Source of the DNA: DASYTH01 sp035762905 | Lineage (GTDB): Bacteria > Actinomycetota > Actinomycetes > Mycobacteriales > Pseudonocardiaceae | Direction of reading: 5' to 3' | NCBI RefSeq assembly: GCF_035762905.1 | Contig: NZ_DASUCC010000095.1 | Coordinates: 1 to 64,000 of the forward strand | DNA: 64,000 nt | Shown: positions 26,922 through 35,571 of the stretch, one piece after another | Position numbering within the stretch: position 1 is the first letter of the stretch | Layout of the letters: each line of letters starts with the position of its first letter | Notes under the pieces: model-generated | The model's database searches: none | The model's input: only the letters and a program-made list of their open reading frames with translations | Told to the model about the DNA's origin: nothing | Made by a program: the position numbers and the translations under genes

Positions 26922-28185
26922 TCACATCCCGAACTGGCCGTAGTAGTTCTCGCGCTCACCTTCCTCGATGGCCTCTACCGCACGCAGCAGTTCGGCCGCT
27001 CGGGCAGCTACAGTTTGGTCCTGGTCAAGGATGAGCTTGCGGGCAAGATCATTTGGAACGGCGCGCGGCTCGATCCTGGCTACCTCGAGTAGGTCTGCAG
27101 CTGCGTATTCTCGGTCGTCCGGGTCATGGCTTGCTGCCATCCGGTCGAAGACCGCTCGGGCTGCGGCGCGGGCCAGCAGCAGCTGTTTCGCACCGGCTCG
27201 GGCCGCAGCATGCACGTACCAGTCCTCCGTGCTGGGCAGAGTAAGCCTGCCCAGCAGGGCGATGGGCACGCGACCGGGGATGGCCTTTGCCCACTGCCAC
27301 ATCAGCACTGCCGCACTGCTTCGTAGCGAGTCATCGGCTGACCGGGCGAGACCTTCCACGTCGTCGATCGTGATGAGCATCGGGTCCAGCCGATCAGCGG
27401 CCTCCAGCAGCGAGCAGGCGAGCAGCTGAGTCGTGTGATCCCTCGTGGCAGTGGCCACCCGGATAATCGCCTCGACTGCGGCGCGCTGCTGGTTTCGAAA
27501 CAGCGGCAAGCACAGCCGGTTCACGCGGCGTTCCGCTTCGTCATGATCACCGAGGACGAGGCCGTGCAGCAACTGCTCCACATGAAGCGCAACATCGATA
27601 TCGGCCATCGCCAGGGAAGCACGTTGTGCAGGTGGGTAGGCGGTGTCCAGCCGATCGAGGGCTTCCTGGATTGCGACCCCGATCTGGCGAACCGCGTCAT
27701 GGGTCTGCTGCACCTGCAGATGGGTCACATCGTGGTTCAGCTGTGCCGCCAACGGCTTCAGCGGGCCACCCCGCGATGCCCGCGTGACGACTTCCCGCAC
27801 CAGGTGGGTGGCCAGTGTCTCAGCCAACACCTTGCCCGACACTCCGAGCACATCGGCCGACGAATGGCCCTGCCCAGTCAGCGTGGCGTCGTCCAGGACC
27901 GCCAGTTAGCCACCGATGCCGGACCGCAGCGCGTCCAGCACGCTGGTGTGGTTGCCGAACACGTCCTCCGGCACCGGCTTGCTGAAGACCTGATTGATCA
28001 CCCTGCGCTAGCTGCTCGGCCTGCTCATCGTCGGTTGGGTGCAGATCTCCGGCCGTCGATTGAACCGCCGCCGAGGCGGCCGAGCGCAGTGCCCGCTCCT
28101 GCTCCGTGCCGAAGACGAGTGTGGTCAGCTTCTTTCGGCCTGACTCGGCCAGCAACTTGATTACCCAGGACCCAAGATCGAACAT
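26922..28185 (-). pseudogene. Decayed helical (HEAT-like) repeat protein
   Basis: The start is probably ATG 28185 (MFDLGSWVIKLL, an amphipathic N-terminus). The frame runs to about 28010, shifts by one base, continues through VINQVFSKPVPEDVFGN to a TAA near 27908, and then stays open to TGA 26922. Joined, it is about 415 residues. The first half (GPLKPLAAQLNHDVTHL) resembles the N-terminal helical domains found on actinomycete NACHT-type proteins; the rest is HEAT-like, with RSSAAVLMWQWA and AAARAGAKQLL. A frameshift plus a nonsense codon indicate an inactive gene. It is the only gene between att-like sites 2 and 3. The family link is from memory and weak. Confidence 0.45.
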
Positions 28186-28710
28186 GTGCTGCAGTATCCC
28201 AGACCCGTTACATTGCACAGGCACCGTGAGCAGCGCCAGGGTGTGGATGCCGATCGAGGGGCCGATACGCGACCGGTGCGGCAAGGCGTGCTCGCTGTTT
28301 ATCGAAGCCGATCCGACCCGGCGGCGATTCAGTCAAGGTCCGAGGAGTCCTGTACTCGTCCGCTTCGGCCTTCGTGGACCGGGGTCGCGCTTCCCACTAG
28401 GCAACCGCTGGCCATGCGACGTCGTCTACCCCCGGCACGCAGACATGTTGACGCGAAACGTCAGGCTAACGATAACTTCAACAGGCCAATGGTCGTGTCT
28501 CATTATTGTTCTGCCGACAGAAAGGTCACGAGAATAGACCCGTAGCGGGACTCCACGGGCAATTTATAAAGAGCATAGCTACTGGGCCAGTAGACGCCAT
28601 CTAGTCAAATCGGTGACCCGACGTAGTCAAGGGGTCAAGCCGAGTTAAACGGGTCTATGAGCGCTGTACCCCAAAGATAACGTCGCTGCGGACGTCATGA
28701 AGATCAACAA
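28186..28710. other. Non-coding stretch
   Basis: No ORF here has a plausible product. Near 28590-28610, GACGCCATCTAGTCAAA faintly resembles the CATTTAGTCAAG part of the att-flanking repeats, so this may be a decayed third copy of that flank. Confidence 0.3.
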
Positions 28711-28750
28711 AAGCGGCTCCCGCAGCCTCCGAGCTGCGAGAACCCGCTTT
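28711..28750 (+). terminator. Imperfect hairpin before att-like site 3
   Basis: AAAGCGG...CCCGCAGC pairs with GCTGCGAG...CCCGCTTT around CTCCGA, with small internal mismatches. It sits directly ahead of the tRNA end, repeating the terminator-att arrangement seen at 11.3 and 26.6 kb. Confidence 0.55.
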
Positions 28751-28754
28751 CGCC

Positions 28755-28797
28755 GTCGGGCTGACAGGATTTGAACCTGCGACCCCTTGACCCCCAG
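28755..28797 (-). repeat. att-like site 3: tRNA-Pro 3' end
   Basis: It is identical over all 43 bases to 11309-11351. The 5' half of the tRNA is again missing: the sequence beyond the anticodon loop (CGGGCC) cannot form the anticodon stem. It marks the left edge of the element that carries the DUF2637 gene and the biosynthetic operon. Confidence 0.75.
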
Positions 28798-28941
28798 CGG
28801 GCCAAAGGGTTCCACAGATTCCAATTCAGTCCGATCGGCTGGTCAGAGCCCAGAGAAAGTCCAGGTTAGGGCCTCCAATCCGGCCCCGTCCCAGCAGTCT
28901 GTGAGACGTGCGTGAGACGTGGACCGCCTAGGAGGTCCACA

Positions 28942-29823
28942 ATGGACGACTCTCGCCATCCAGAACCGCCCACCGTCAACGGGCATCCCGATCCCATCTT
29001 GATCCAAGAGAACGGCGCCCCGCCCGATCCCTCGGACCCGGGAAGGTCACACGGAACCGCTGCCGGAACCAACCAGCAACTGACCGACCAGATCCGCAGG
29101 TTGCGAGCCGAAGCCCGCCAGGCTGGTGAGCGAATCCCCGGGCGGCCGGCACTGGCGGCAGCGACCGGTGCAACCGAGCACCAGGTTCGAAAGGTCCTGG
29201 ATGAGATCGCCAGCGAAGACGCCACCAGCCACCAGGCCGCACCAGCTCACACCAGCAATGGCGACAACCCCCACGGAACCCCTTCCGAAGCCTCCCCCAC
29301 ACCCACCCTCGACGAAGATCAACCGACGGAACCGACACCAACCAGCACCAGCCAGGTTCGCCATGGTGCCGATTCGCAGCGCCATCGGCGACCACCCTCG
29401 TGGCCGCTGGTGATCATCGGCCTCGCCGCCGCAATCTCCGTCTGGTCCGGCTGGGTCGGCCTCGGCCAACTCGCCGGCTTTGGCATGATCCAACCCCTCC
29501 CCGGCGTCTGGGACGACCTCCGCATCAACACCGCGGTCGTCCTCCCCATCTCCGTCGAGGCCTACGCCGCCTACGCCCTGCGCTGCTGGCTCACCACCCG
29601 CACCATCACCCCACGCGCCAGAACCTTCGCCCGCCGCTCCGCCATCACCAGCCTGACCATCGGAGCCACCGCCCAAATCGCCTTCCACCTCATGACCGCC
29701 GCCGGCCTCAACCACGCCCCCTGGCCCGTCACCGTCGGCGTCGCCACCATCCCCGTCATCGTCCTCGGCCTCGCCACCGCTCTCGCCAACCTCATCAGCG
29801 ACACCCGAGGGGGTACGGCGTGA
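28942..29823 (+). CDS. DUF2637-type membrane protein of an integrative element
   Basis: ATG 28942 with AGGAGG ten bases upstream; 293 residues. The N-terminal half is polar, with a small HTH-like segment (RPALAAATGATEHQVRKVLDEI) and a Pro/Thr-rich linker. Four hydrophobic helices follow: WPLVIIGLAAAISVWSGW, INTAVVLPISVEAYAAYAL, SLTIGATAQIAFHLMTAA and VTVGVATIPVIVLGLATAL. DUF2637/SpdB-like proteins of this shape are hallmarks of actinomycete integrative and conjugative elements and are thought to help mycelial spread. It heads a long run of overlapping genes. TraB/FtsK-type transfer and replication genes are missing, so the element is not complete here. Confidence 0.75.
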   Translation: MDDSRHPEPPTVNGHPDPILIQENGAPPDPSDPGRSHGTAAGTNQQLTDQIRRLRAEARQAGERIPGRPALAAATGATEHQVRKVLDEIASEDATSHQAAPAHTSNGDNPHGTPSEASPTPTLDEDQPTEPTPTSTSQVRHGADSQRHRRPPSWPLVIIGLAAAISVWSGWVGLGQLAGFGMIQPLPGVWDDLRINTAVVLPISVEAYAAYALRCWLTTRTITPRARTFARRSAITSLTIGATAQIAFHLMTAAGLNHAPWPVTVGVATIPVIVLGLATALANLISDTRGGTA

Positions 29824-30086
29824 GCACGCAACTCCCTCCCCTCCCACCCGGCCCAGCCGACACCACTCACCCTCGTCGAGCGCTCGCCCGGCTCGCCCTG
29901 TCCCACGCCTACTACGAAGCAGCCGACTTCGCCGCTGGCGGCGTACCCACCATTAGCGACGAGTACGGCGATCCCTGGGACTACGTCGACCACGCGGCCC
30001 GCCTACTCGCCATCGCCCAGGACGTCCTGGCCTGCGTCGCTGGCGTGGCCGGGTGGATCAACTCGACCAGGTTCGCCGCATCCTGA
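29820..30086 (+). CDS. Small integrative-element protein, probably 3'-truncated
   Basis: GTG 29820 overlaps the previous stop by four bases. 88 residues: a Pro-rich start, then HPRRALARLALSHAYYEAAD and DPWDYVDHAARLLAIAQDVL, a helical pattern I associate with small proteins of actinomycete integrative elements. In those the sequence normally goes on into a TSW-type HTH helix; here it ends abruptly with AGWINSTRFAAS, coded by bases that also begin the next gene. I infer truncation at a recombination joint near 30030. The function is unknown. Confidence 0.5.
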   Translation: MSTQLPPLPPGPADTTHPRRALARLALSHAYYEAADFAAGGVPTISDEYGDPWDYVDHAARLLAIAQDVLACVAGVAGWINSTRFAAS

Positions 30087-30679
30087 CCCGCGATCCGGAC
30101 TCGCGGCAGGCCGTGATCCAGTTGTTCGATCCCGAGCGCGACACGCGTGGCCACCGAGACGTGCCCTGCACCCTGAACTACCGGTTCTTCCTGCGCGATG
30201 GCCGGCTGCACATGCACACCACCATGCGCAGTCAGGATCTCTGGCTCGGCTTCCCCTACGACGTCTTCGCCGCGACCGTGCTCCAGGAGCTGCTCGCGGG
30301 CTGGCTGGATGTCGAACTCGGTGAATACCACCACTTCGTCGACTCTCTTCACCTGTACGAGAAGCACACGAACGCGGCAGCCAACCTGGCCGTCGACCCG
30401 CCGCCATCACCGGCAACGCCACCGATAGCCACCGAGTGGGAGGGTCTGGCAACGCTGCTGTCCGATGTGGTCGCCGGGTGCGTCCCACTGCACGCCGCCG
30501 CGCCATGGCGGGTATTCGCGGCGGTCCTGGCCAGCTACCGATGCTGGACCAGTGGCGACCGCAGCCAAGCCCGAACCACTGCCGCGGCGATTCCCGACGA
30601 GTTGGGCCGCGCTCTCGAACGCTGGTACGGCCATCTCGCTGGCCTGATGGCAAGCACCGCTGCCGAGGCCGCGCGATGA
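30053..30679 (+). CDS. Thymidylate-synthase-fold protein, candidate CMP/dCMP hydroxymethylase (N-truncated)
   Basis: 208 residues from GTG 30053. Residues 5-105 align with the second half of ThyA: DPDSRQAV (phosphate Arg), catalytic C39 in DVPCT, R59 in MRSQD, and H100/Y102 in SLHLY. The decisive site is D70 in FPYD, where E. coli ThyA has Asn177; Asp there is the change that gives T4 dCMP hydroxymethylase its cytosine specificity. His after the catalytic Cys is Thr. The N-terminal third of the family, including the Glu equivalent to ThyA Glu58, is absent, so catalysis is doubtful unless another protein supplies it. The C-terminal 100 residues are unfamiliar. It is coupled by ATGA to the carbamoyltransferase. 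Confidence 0.65.
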   Translation: MDQLDQVRRILTRDPDSRQAVIQLFDPERDTRGHRDVPCTLNYRFFLRDGRLHMHTTMRSQDLWLGFPYDVFAATVLQELLAGWLDVELGEYHHFVDSLHLYEKHTNAAANLAVDPPPSPATPPIATEWEGLATLLSDVVAGCVPLHAAAPWRVFAAVLASYRCWTSGDRSQARTTAAAIPDELGRALERWYGHLAGLMASTAAEAAR

Positions 30680-32400
30680 TCCGGCATACACCCAGGAGTT
30701 GCGTTCTCGGGCTGTGCTCGTACACCCACGACTCTGCCGCCGCCCTCATCATCGATGGCGAGCTGGTCGGGTTCGCCGAAGAGGAAAGGCTCGTGGGCGA
30801 CAAACACACCTCGGCCTACCCCGCGCAGGCCGTCTCCTGGCTCCTTGCCGAAGCTGGAATCGCACCGGAACAGATCACCGTGGTCGGCTACAACTTCCAA
30901 GCCCACCGCTACCTCGGCACCCTGGCCCAGACGCCCGGCCAACTCCTCCGTTCCACGACGCGCGGCCGCGCCATCCCGCGAGCACGCAGCTTCATCCGGG
31001 TTGCCCGACGCACCCGAGCCCGCCTCGCCGACCTGTCCGCCCGTTTCCCACGGGCCAGGCTCACAGCTGTGCAGCACCACCGCGCCCACGGGTTGTACGC
31101 CTTCGCTTCCTCCGCCTACGAGGACGCCGCAGTTCTCGTGGCAGACAGCCTCGGCGAGGTGCAGACCACGACCATTGGTCACGCCCGCGCTCCGCTCAGC
31201 GGAGGATGCGAGTACCGCATAACGGAGGCGATCGACGACCCCGCCTCCCTGGGCTACGCCTACGGAGCCGTCACCGAACACCTGGGCTGGCGACGCGGTG
31301 ACGAGGAGGGCACTGTCATGGCCCTGGCCGCCCTCGGCGACCCGGCCCGCTTCCGAAAGCTTTTCGCCGCAGCCATTCCGCTCACCGACACCGGATTCGC
31401 CCTGAACTCCGAGTTGCTGCCCCTGCGCGTCTTGTCCAGCCAGTACGCCCGCATCGCCAGTGCGTTCACCGGTGCCACCTGCCCACCGCGCCGCCCGGAC
31501 GAACCCCTCGAGCAGGTGCATCGTGACCTGGCCGCTGCGCTCCAGGAACGCACCGAACAGGTTATGCTTCACCTCGCCCAACGCGCCAGGCGCCTAACCG
31601 GTTCGGGCCTGCTGTGCCTGGGTGGCGGGGTTGCGGCCAACTGCGTCGCAGTCGGCAAGATCGTCGAAGCCGGGATCTTCGACGAGGTCCATGTGCCGCC
31701 CGCCCCCGGCGACTCCGGCACTGCGATCGGCGCAGCCATCGCGCTGCACCTGGCCGGGTCTGGCACGCTGCCCGCCGGCGTCACCGATCGCTGCTATCTC
31801 GGGCCGGCCTACCCAGATCTCGACCCTCCCGCCGAACTCCGCCCTGGCCTGTCCGCCCACCGACCCGCCGAGCCGGCCCGGACGTTGGCCCGCCACCTTG
31901 CCGACGGCCGCATCGTCGGGTTGTTCCAAGGCAGGCTGGAAGCCGGGCCACGGGCACTGGGCAACCGATCGATCCTGGCCTCTCCATTGCTGCCCGGCGT
32001 CGTCGAGCGACTCAACGCCACGGTCAAGTTCCGCGAGCCGTTCCGCCCGTTTGCCCCGATCGTGCTGGCCGACGCGGCTGCCGACTACTTCACCCTCCCC
32101 CAGCCTGCGCCCTTCATGTCCATCGCCTCCGGCGTCACCCAACTGACCCGCGACAAGATCCGCGCGGTCGTCCACGTCAACGACACCGCCCGTGTCCAGA
32201 CACTCACACCCGAGCAGAACCCGTTCCTGGCCCAGGTCCTGACCGAGTTCGCGACCTTGACCGGCCTCCCCGTGGTGATCAATACCTCGCTCAACGTCAA
32301 GGGCAAACCGATCTGCGGTACCCCCGAGATGGCCCTGGACTGCCTGGCCGGCAGCGGTCTGGACGCGCTGTTGATGGAAGGCTGGTGGATCACGAAGTGA
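30676..32400 (+). CDS. NodU/CmcH/TobZ-family carbamoyltransferase
   Basis: ATG 30676, inside the ATGA overlap; 574 residues. The N-terminal Kae1-like domain begins with VLGLCSYTHDSAAALIIDGE and has AVQHHRAHGLYAF (metal-binding His pair), VADSLGE and the ATP-binding LCLGGGVAANCVA. The C-terminal domain has GRLEAGPRALGNRSILASP, FREPFRPFAPIVL and LPVVINTSLNVKGKPI, the signature of O-carbamoyltransferases that use carbamoyl phosphate and ATP through carbamoyl-adenylate. Family length is normal and all key motifs are present, so it should be active. Substrates in the family are hydroxyls on antibiotics or sugars; next to a possible hydroxymethylase, a hydroxymethyl-pyrimidine or sugar hydroxyl is plausible. 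Confidence 0.88.
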   Translation: MIRHTPRSCVLGLCSYTHDSAAALIIDGELVGFAEEERLVGDKHTSAYPAQAVSWLLAEAGIAPEQITVVGYNFQAHRYLGTLAQTPGQLLRSTTRGRAIPRARSFIRVARRTRARLADLSARFPRARLTAVQHHRAHGLYAFASSAYEDAAVLVADSLGEVQTTTIGHARAPLSGGCEYRITEAIDDPASLGYAYGAVTEHLGWRRGDEEGTVMALAALGDPARFRKLFAAAIPLTDTGFALNSELLPLRVLSSQYARIASAFTGATCPPRRPDEPLEQVHRDLAAALQERTEQVMLHLAQRARRLTGSGLLCLGGGVAANCVAVGKIVEAGIFDEVHVPPAPGDSGTAIGAAIALHLAGSGTLPAGVTDRCYLGPAYPDLDPPAELRPGLSAHRPAEPARTLARHLADGRIVGLFQGRLEAGPRALGNRSILASPLLPGVVERLNATVKFREPFRPFAPIVLADAAADYFTLPQPAPFMSIASGVTQLTRDKIRAVVHVNDTARVQTLTPEQNPFLAQVLTEFATLTGLPVVINTSLNVKGKPICGTPEMALDCLAGSGLDALLMEGWWITK

Positions 32401-33440
32401 AGATCGGATACAGCTTCTGGGGATTCCTCGGTTCCGGCGTGACCGACACCCCAGACGGCGGCCGAAGCCACCGTCGGGTCCTGATCGACGGCCTGCGCTC
32501 CCGCGGGCACGACCTGTTATTCCTGCAACCCGACCGGGATTTCATCGAGGCTGGCCTGGACCTTTCCGGGACCTACACCTGGGACGTTGGTCTGCCGGAG
32601 ATCGACATTCTGTTCCTGGAATGGCGCTGGCCGATCCCCCGCCGCAACACGACCTGGTGCGGCGCCGCCGGCCACACTTGCGACCTGCACCGCCAGCAGG
32701 AGCTGCTCGACCACTACACGTACGGTCGCGGCACCTTGACGATCTTGTGGGACAAGGACCGACAGCTACCCGCCGATGACCCACTGCGCACCACCGGCAA
32801 TGTCGTTGTCTGCGAGGCCGCCGTGCACCCAACTCCAGGAGCTGTCTCGCTGCTGTTTCCCATTGCCGACGCCGCGCTGACCGCCGCCGACCCAGCCGCG
32901 CTGGCCGCCCGGCAGAGAGACCTGCCGCTGGCCTACGTCGGCAACCAGTACGACCGGGATGCCGCGTTCGACACGTTCTTCGCGCCGGCCGCCGCGTCCC
33001 ACCGGCATGTCGTCGCCGGGAAGTGGACCCGGACGGACGGCTGGCCCCACGTGACGTTCACCGGCCGCGTGCCGTTTGCCGAGGTAGCCGAGATCTACGG
33101 CCGGGCTCTGGCCACAGTGCTGCTACTGCCGGACCGCTACGCCCGCGCAGGGCAGATGACCCAACGGCTGTTCGAGGCGGCCCTGACCGGGTGCCTGCCC
33201 CTGACCCCGAGCATGATCCGCAGCGCCGATCGGTTCACTCCTCGATGGCTGCACGTCGACGATAGCTCCGAGGTGGTGGCCAAGCTCACTCACCTGGAGC
33301 GCATCGCCGGGACCAGCGAGCATGCGGAGTTGATCAGCGTCTGTCTGCAAGCACTCGACCTGTTCCGCGTGTCGCGTCAACTCGATGCCCTGGACAAAAT
33401 CCTCGCAGGTTCACCCGGTCGTGAGGTGGCTGCGTCGTGA
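32397..33440 (+). CDS. CgeB-like glycosyltransferase
   Basis: GTG 32397 overlaps the carbamoyltransferase stop by four bases; 347 residues. The N-terminus KIGYSFWGFLGSG and DILFLEWRWPIP give a GT-B first Rossmann domain. The second domain contains LPLAYVGNQYDRD, VTFTGRVPFAEVAEIYGRA, and MTQRLFEAALTGCLPLTP, the donor-binding region of CgeB/family-4-like enzymes. Donor and acceptor cannot be read directly. The operon ends with a UDP-glucose 6-dehydrogenase, so UDP-glucuronate is an obvious donor. No membrane segment or signal peptide. Confidence 0.7.
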   Translation: MKIGYSFWGFLGSGVTDTPDGGRSHRRVLIDGLRSRGHDLLFLQPDRDFIEAGLDLSGTYTWDVGLPEIDILFLEWRWPIPRRNTTWCGAAGHTCDLHRQQELLDHYTYGRGTLTILWDKDRQLPADDPLRTTGNVVVCEAAVHPTPGAVSLLFPIADAALTAADPAALAARQRDLPLAYVGNQYDRDAAFDTFFAPAAASHRHVVAGKWTRTDGWPHVTFTGRVPFAEVAEIYGRALATVLLLPDRYARAGQMTQRLFEAALTGCLPLTPSMIRSADRFTPRWLHVDDSSEVVAKLTHLERIAGTSEHAELISVCLQALDLFRVSRQLDALDKILAGSPGREVAAS

Positions 33441-33470
33441 ACCGTCGTGTCTCCGCAAGCCGATCATGGG

Positions 33471-34013
33471 ATGCCGGTAACGTCCGCCCGCGTGGACAGA
33501 ATCACGATCATCGGCTGCGGAGGATCTGGCAAGACGTACTTGGCCAACAGACTGGCTGCGCTGCTCAGCTTGCCTTTGACCCATTTGGACGGTGTCTACT
33601 ACGACGCCGACTGGAATCCGTTGCCGCAAGAGGAATTCGCCGCCAAACAGCGCGACCTGGTGTCACCGCCACGATGGATCATCGAAGGCAACTACGCCGG
33701 CACCCTGCACATCCGGCTGGACGCTGCCGACACCGTGATCTTCCTCGACCTGCCACCGATCACTTGCCTGATCGGGATTGCTCGGAGGCGGTGGCGCTAC
33801 CGCGGCGGTCAACACGCGCAAGAGGGTGTCTACGACCGCCTGACCTGGAACTTCATCCGCTACATCTGGGGATATCGCAAGACCATGCGCCCCCGGGTTC
33901 AGGGGCTCCTGGCCGAGCATGGGGGCAATGTGCGGTTGATCACCCTGACCAGCCGCAGGCAGGCAGACCGGTTCGTCGCGCAGCTCGAAGCGGAGGCCGC
34001 CGCCCGTACCTGA
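33471..34013 (+). CDS. P-loop kinase (adenylate-kinase/topology-modulation type)
   Basis: ATG 33471 is chosen; GTG 33447 and GTG 33495 are possible. About 180 residues. The P-loop is IIGCGGSGKTYLANRLA, followed by LTHLDGVYYDADW (acceptor region), PPRWIIEGNYAGTL, a Walker B-like TVIFLDLPP and the LID segment RRRWRYRGGQHAQEG. This is the small nucleotide-kinase family often annotated as adenylate kinase or FlaR-like. In this operon it could phosphorylate a nucleoside, nucleotide or hydroxymethyl intermediate. Family assignment is good, substrate open. Confidence 0.7.
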   Translation: MPVTSARVDRITIIGCGGSGKTYLANRLAALLSLPLTHLDGVYYDADWNPLPQEEFAAKQRDLVSPPRWIIEGNYAGTLHIRLDAADTVIFLDLPPITCLIGIARRRWRYRGGQHAQEGVYDRLTWNFIRYIWGYRKTMRPRVQGLLAEHGGNVRLITLTSRRQADRFVAQLEAEAAART

Positions 34014-34042
34014 TCGCCACCGGGTGGGTGGTGACCCCGAGG

Positions 34043-34864
34043 ATGACGGATTCTCCCTTCACCGACCCCGGTCTGATCGCCGGTTCGCTCTACGCCACGG
34101 CCGACCGGCTCACCCAGCGCACCAGTGCACTCCACGCCGCCAAGATCACCGGCGAGGACGCGACGGAGACGATCGCCGACCTCGCCGCGCGATATGGCCC
34201 AGCCGAGCCGGTCATGTGTGACATCGGCTGCGGACGCGGCACCACGACGCTGCGCCTGGCCAGCCGTCTTGCCCCGGCACGGCTGATCGCCCTGGACCGT
34301 TCACCAGCGCTGCTGACGGTCGTCGCCGATCGAGCGGGCCGTGCCCGGCACCCTGTCGAGACAGTGTGTGCGGACTACCACCACCTGCCACTACTCCCGG
34401 CCAGCATCGACACCGCCATCGCCGCCTTCTGCCTCTACCACGCCCTGCACCCCGAGAAGGTCATCGCCGAGATCGCGCGCTGCCTGACCCCAACTGGGCA
34501 CGCCATCCTGGTCACCAAGTCGGCCGACAGCTACCACGAAATCGACCAAGTGATCGCCGTCTCCGGACTCGACCCGAAGGCGACAAGCCGGCCCAGCCTT
34601 TACGCCAGCTTCCACGGCGACGTCGCCACCGAGATCACCGCAACCACGCTCCATGTTGAGCACGTCCTACGGCAACGTCACGTCTTCCGGTTCAGCGGAC
34701 TCGATCATCTCGCCGCGTATCTGGCCACGTCGCCCAAGTACAAGTTGCCCGAACACCTCACGGGCAAAGCCGCTGAACTGGCCACGGAACTCCGGCACCG
34801 GATTCCGGACGAACCGATCACGGCAACGTCCACCATCACCTACCTCGTGGCAGTGCGGCTGTGA
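34043..34864 (+). CDS. Class I SAM-dependent methyltransferase
   Basis: ATG 34043 (GTG 34031 is an alternative); about 273 residues. SAM-binding motif I reads VMCDIGCGRGTTTLRLA, with LIALDRSPALL as the acidic loop, VCADYHHLPLLPASIDTAIA as motifs II-III and LTPTGHAILVTKS thereafter. It is a UbiE/type-11-like small-molecule methyltransferase by layout. It ends in a GTGA overlap with the next gene. The target could be O or N on the predicted nucleoside or sugar. Confidence 0.78.
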   Translation: MTDSPFTDPGLIAGSLYATADRLTQRTSALHAAKITGEDATETIADLAARYGPAEPVMCDIGCGRGTTTLRLASRLAPARLIALDRSPALLTVVADRAGRARHPVETVCADYHHLPLLPASIDTAIAAFCLYHALHPEKVIAEIARCLTPTGHAILVTKSADSYHEIDQVIAVSGLDPKATSRPSLYASFHGDVATEITATTLHVEHVLRQRHVFRFSGLDHLAAYLATSPKYKLPEHLTGKAAELATELRHRIPDEPITATSTITYLVAVRL

Positions 34865-35571
34865 CCAACGCAAGGTTCGTCAAGCCTTACTCGAACCCAG
34901 ACCGTGCCGCTGCGGCTCGTGTCCACTGGCGCTGGCTGGCCAGGCTGGGCTCCGACGTTCGTCTGCCTCATCTCCACTCGGCAACAGCTCACGAGTTGGT
35001 CTTCGAACACCTCGGGTCGCGGTGCCCTCGTGCTCATAACCTCAGTGTGCTGGCCGCGACCCTGGGCAGACTGCACGCCGCCGCGTACCGCAGACACCTA
35101 CACGCCGCTCGGCTCGACGAGCCGTTCCCTACCCAGGACGGCCTGATCATCAGCGACTTCATCTCTCCGCGCCGAACGGCGCTGGAGAAGATCCCTCTGC
35201 CCGTGAACGGGCTGCCAGCTGCGCTGTACAAGGACGCCAACATCCGCAACTTCCTCCTCACCGCCGACGGTGCCGCCATCGTCGACTTCGATGACCTGAC
35301 GCTCGCCCCGTTCGGCTACGACCTGGCCAAGCTCCTGGTCAGCACCGCGATGACCCACGGTCGGATTGATCGACACCAAGCCGATTCGGCGCTCGCGGCA
35401 TACAACTCGCACACCGCCCAGGAGGGCCCCCAAACAACGTGCTCCGTCGAACAACTGCGGGTCTATGCGGAGTTCCATCACCTGCTCACCGGCCCATATC
35501 TGGGCCGAAACGGGTACCGCTATCCCTGGCCCGAGGTTCGTCCCTGGCGAGATTCGGAGGTGCCCCAATGA
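34861..35571 (+). CDS. Aminoglycoside-phosphotransferase-fold protein 1
   Basis: GTG 34861, 236 residues. The C-terminal lobe is kinase-like: LYKDANIRNFLLT holds the catalytic loop (Asp, Asn) and AAIVDFDDLTLAPFGYDLAKLL has the DFD metal motif. The HGD of true APHs is KDA here, as in choline-kinase-like relatives, and the N-terminal nucleotide lobe is short. Small-molecule phosphorylation, either biosynthetic or for self-protection, is the likely role. Overlaps of four bases on both sides lock it into the operon. Confidence 0.65.
   Translation: MTNARFVKPYSNPDRAAAARVHWRWLARLGSDVRLPHLHSATAHELVFEHLGSRCPRAHNLSVLAATLGRLHAAAYRRHLHAARLDEPFPTQDGLIISDFISPRRTALEKIPLPVNGLPAALYKDANIRNFLLTADGAAIVDFDDLTLAPFGYDLAKLLVSTAMTHGRIDRHQADSALAAYNSHTAQEGPQTTCSVEQLRVYAEFHHLLTGPYLGRNGYRYPWPEVRPWRDSEVPQ

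Noticed and set aside
11309..28797. Functional tRNA genes at the three tRNA-like segments
   Set aside because: Only the 3' half is present each time; the bases before the anticodon loop cannot form the anticodon, D or acceptor 5' strands.
32397..33440. Reading the operon as a capsule or exopolysaccharide cluster because of UDP-glucose dehydrogenase and a glycosyltransferase
   Set aside because: No flippase, polymerase or chain-length genes; the nucleotide-handling genes fit a small-molecule or nucleotide product better.
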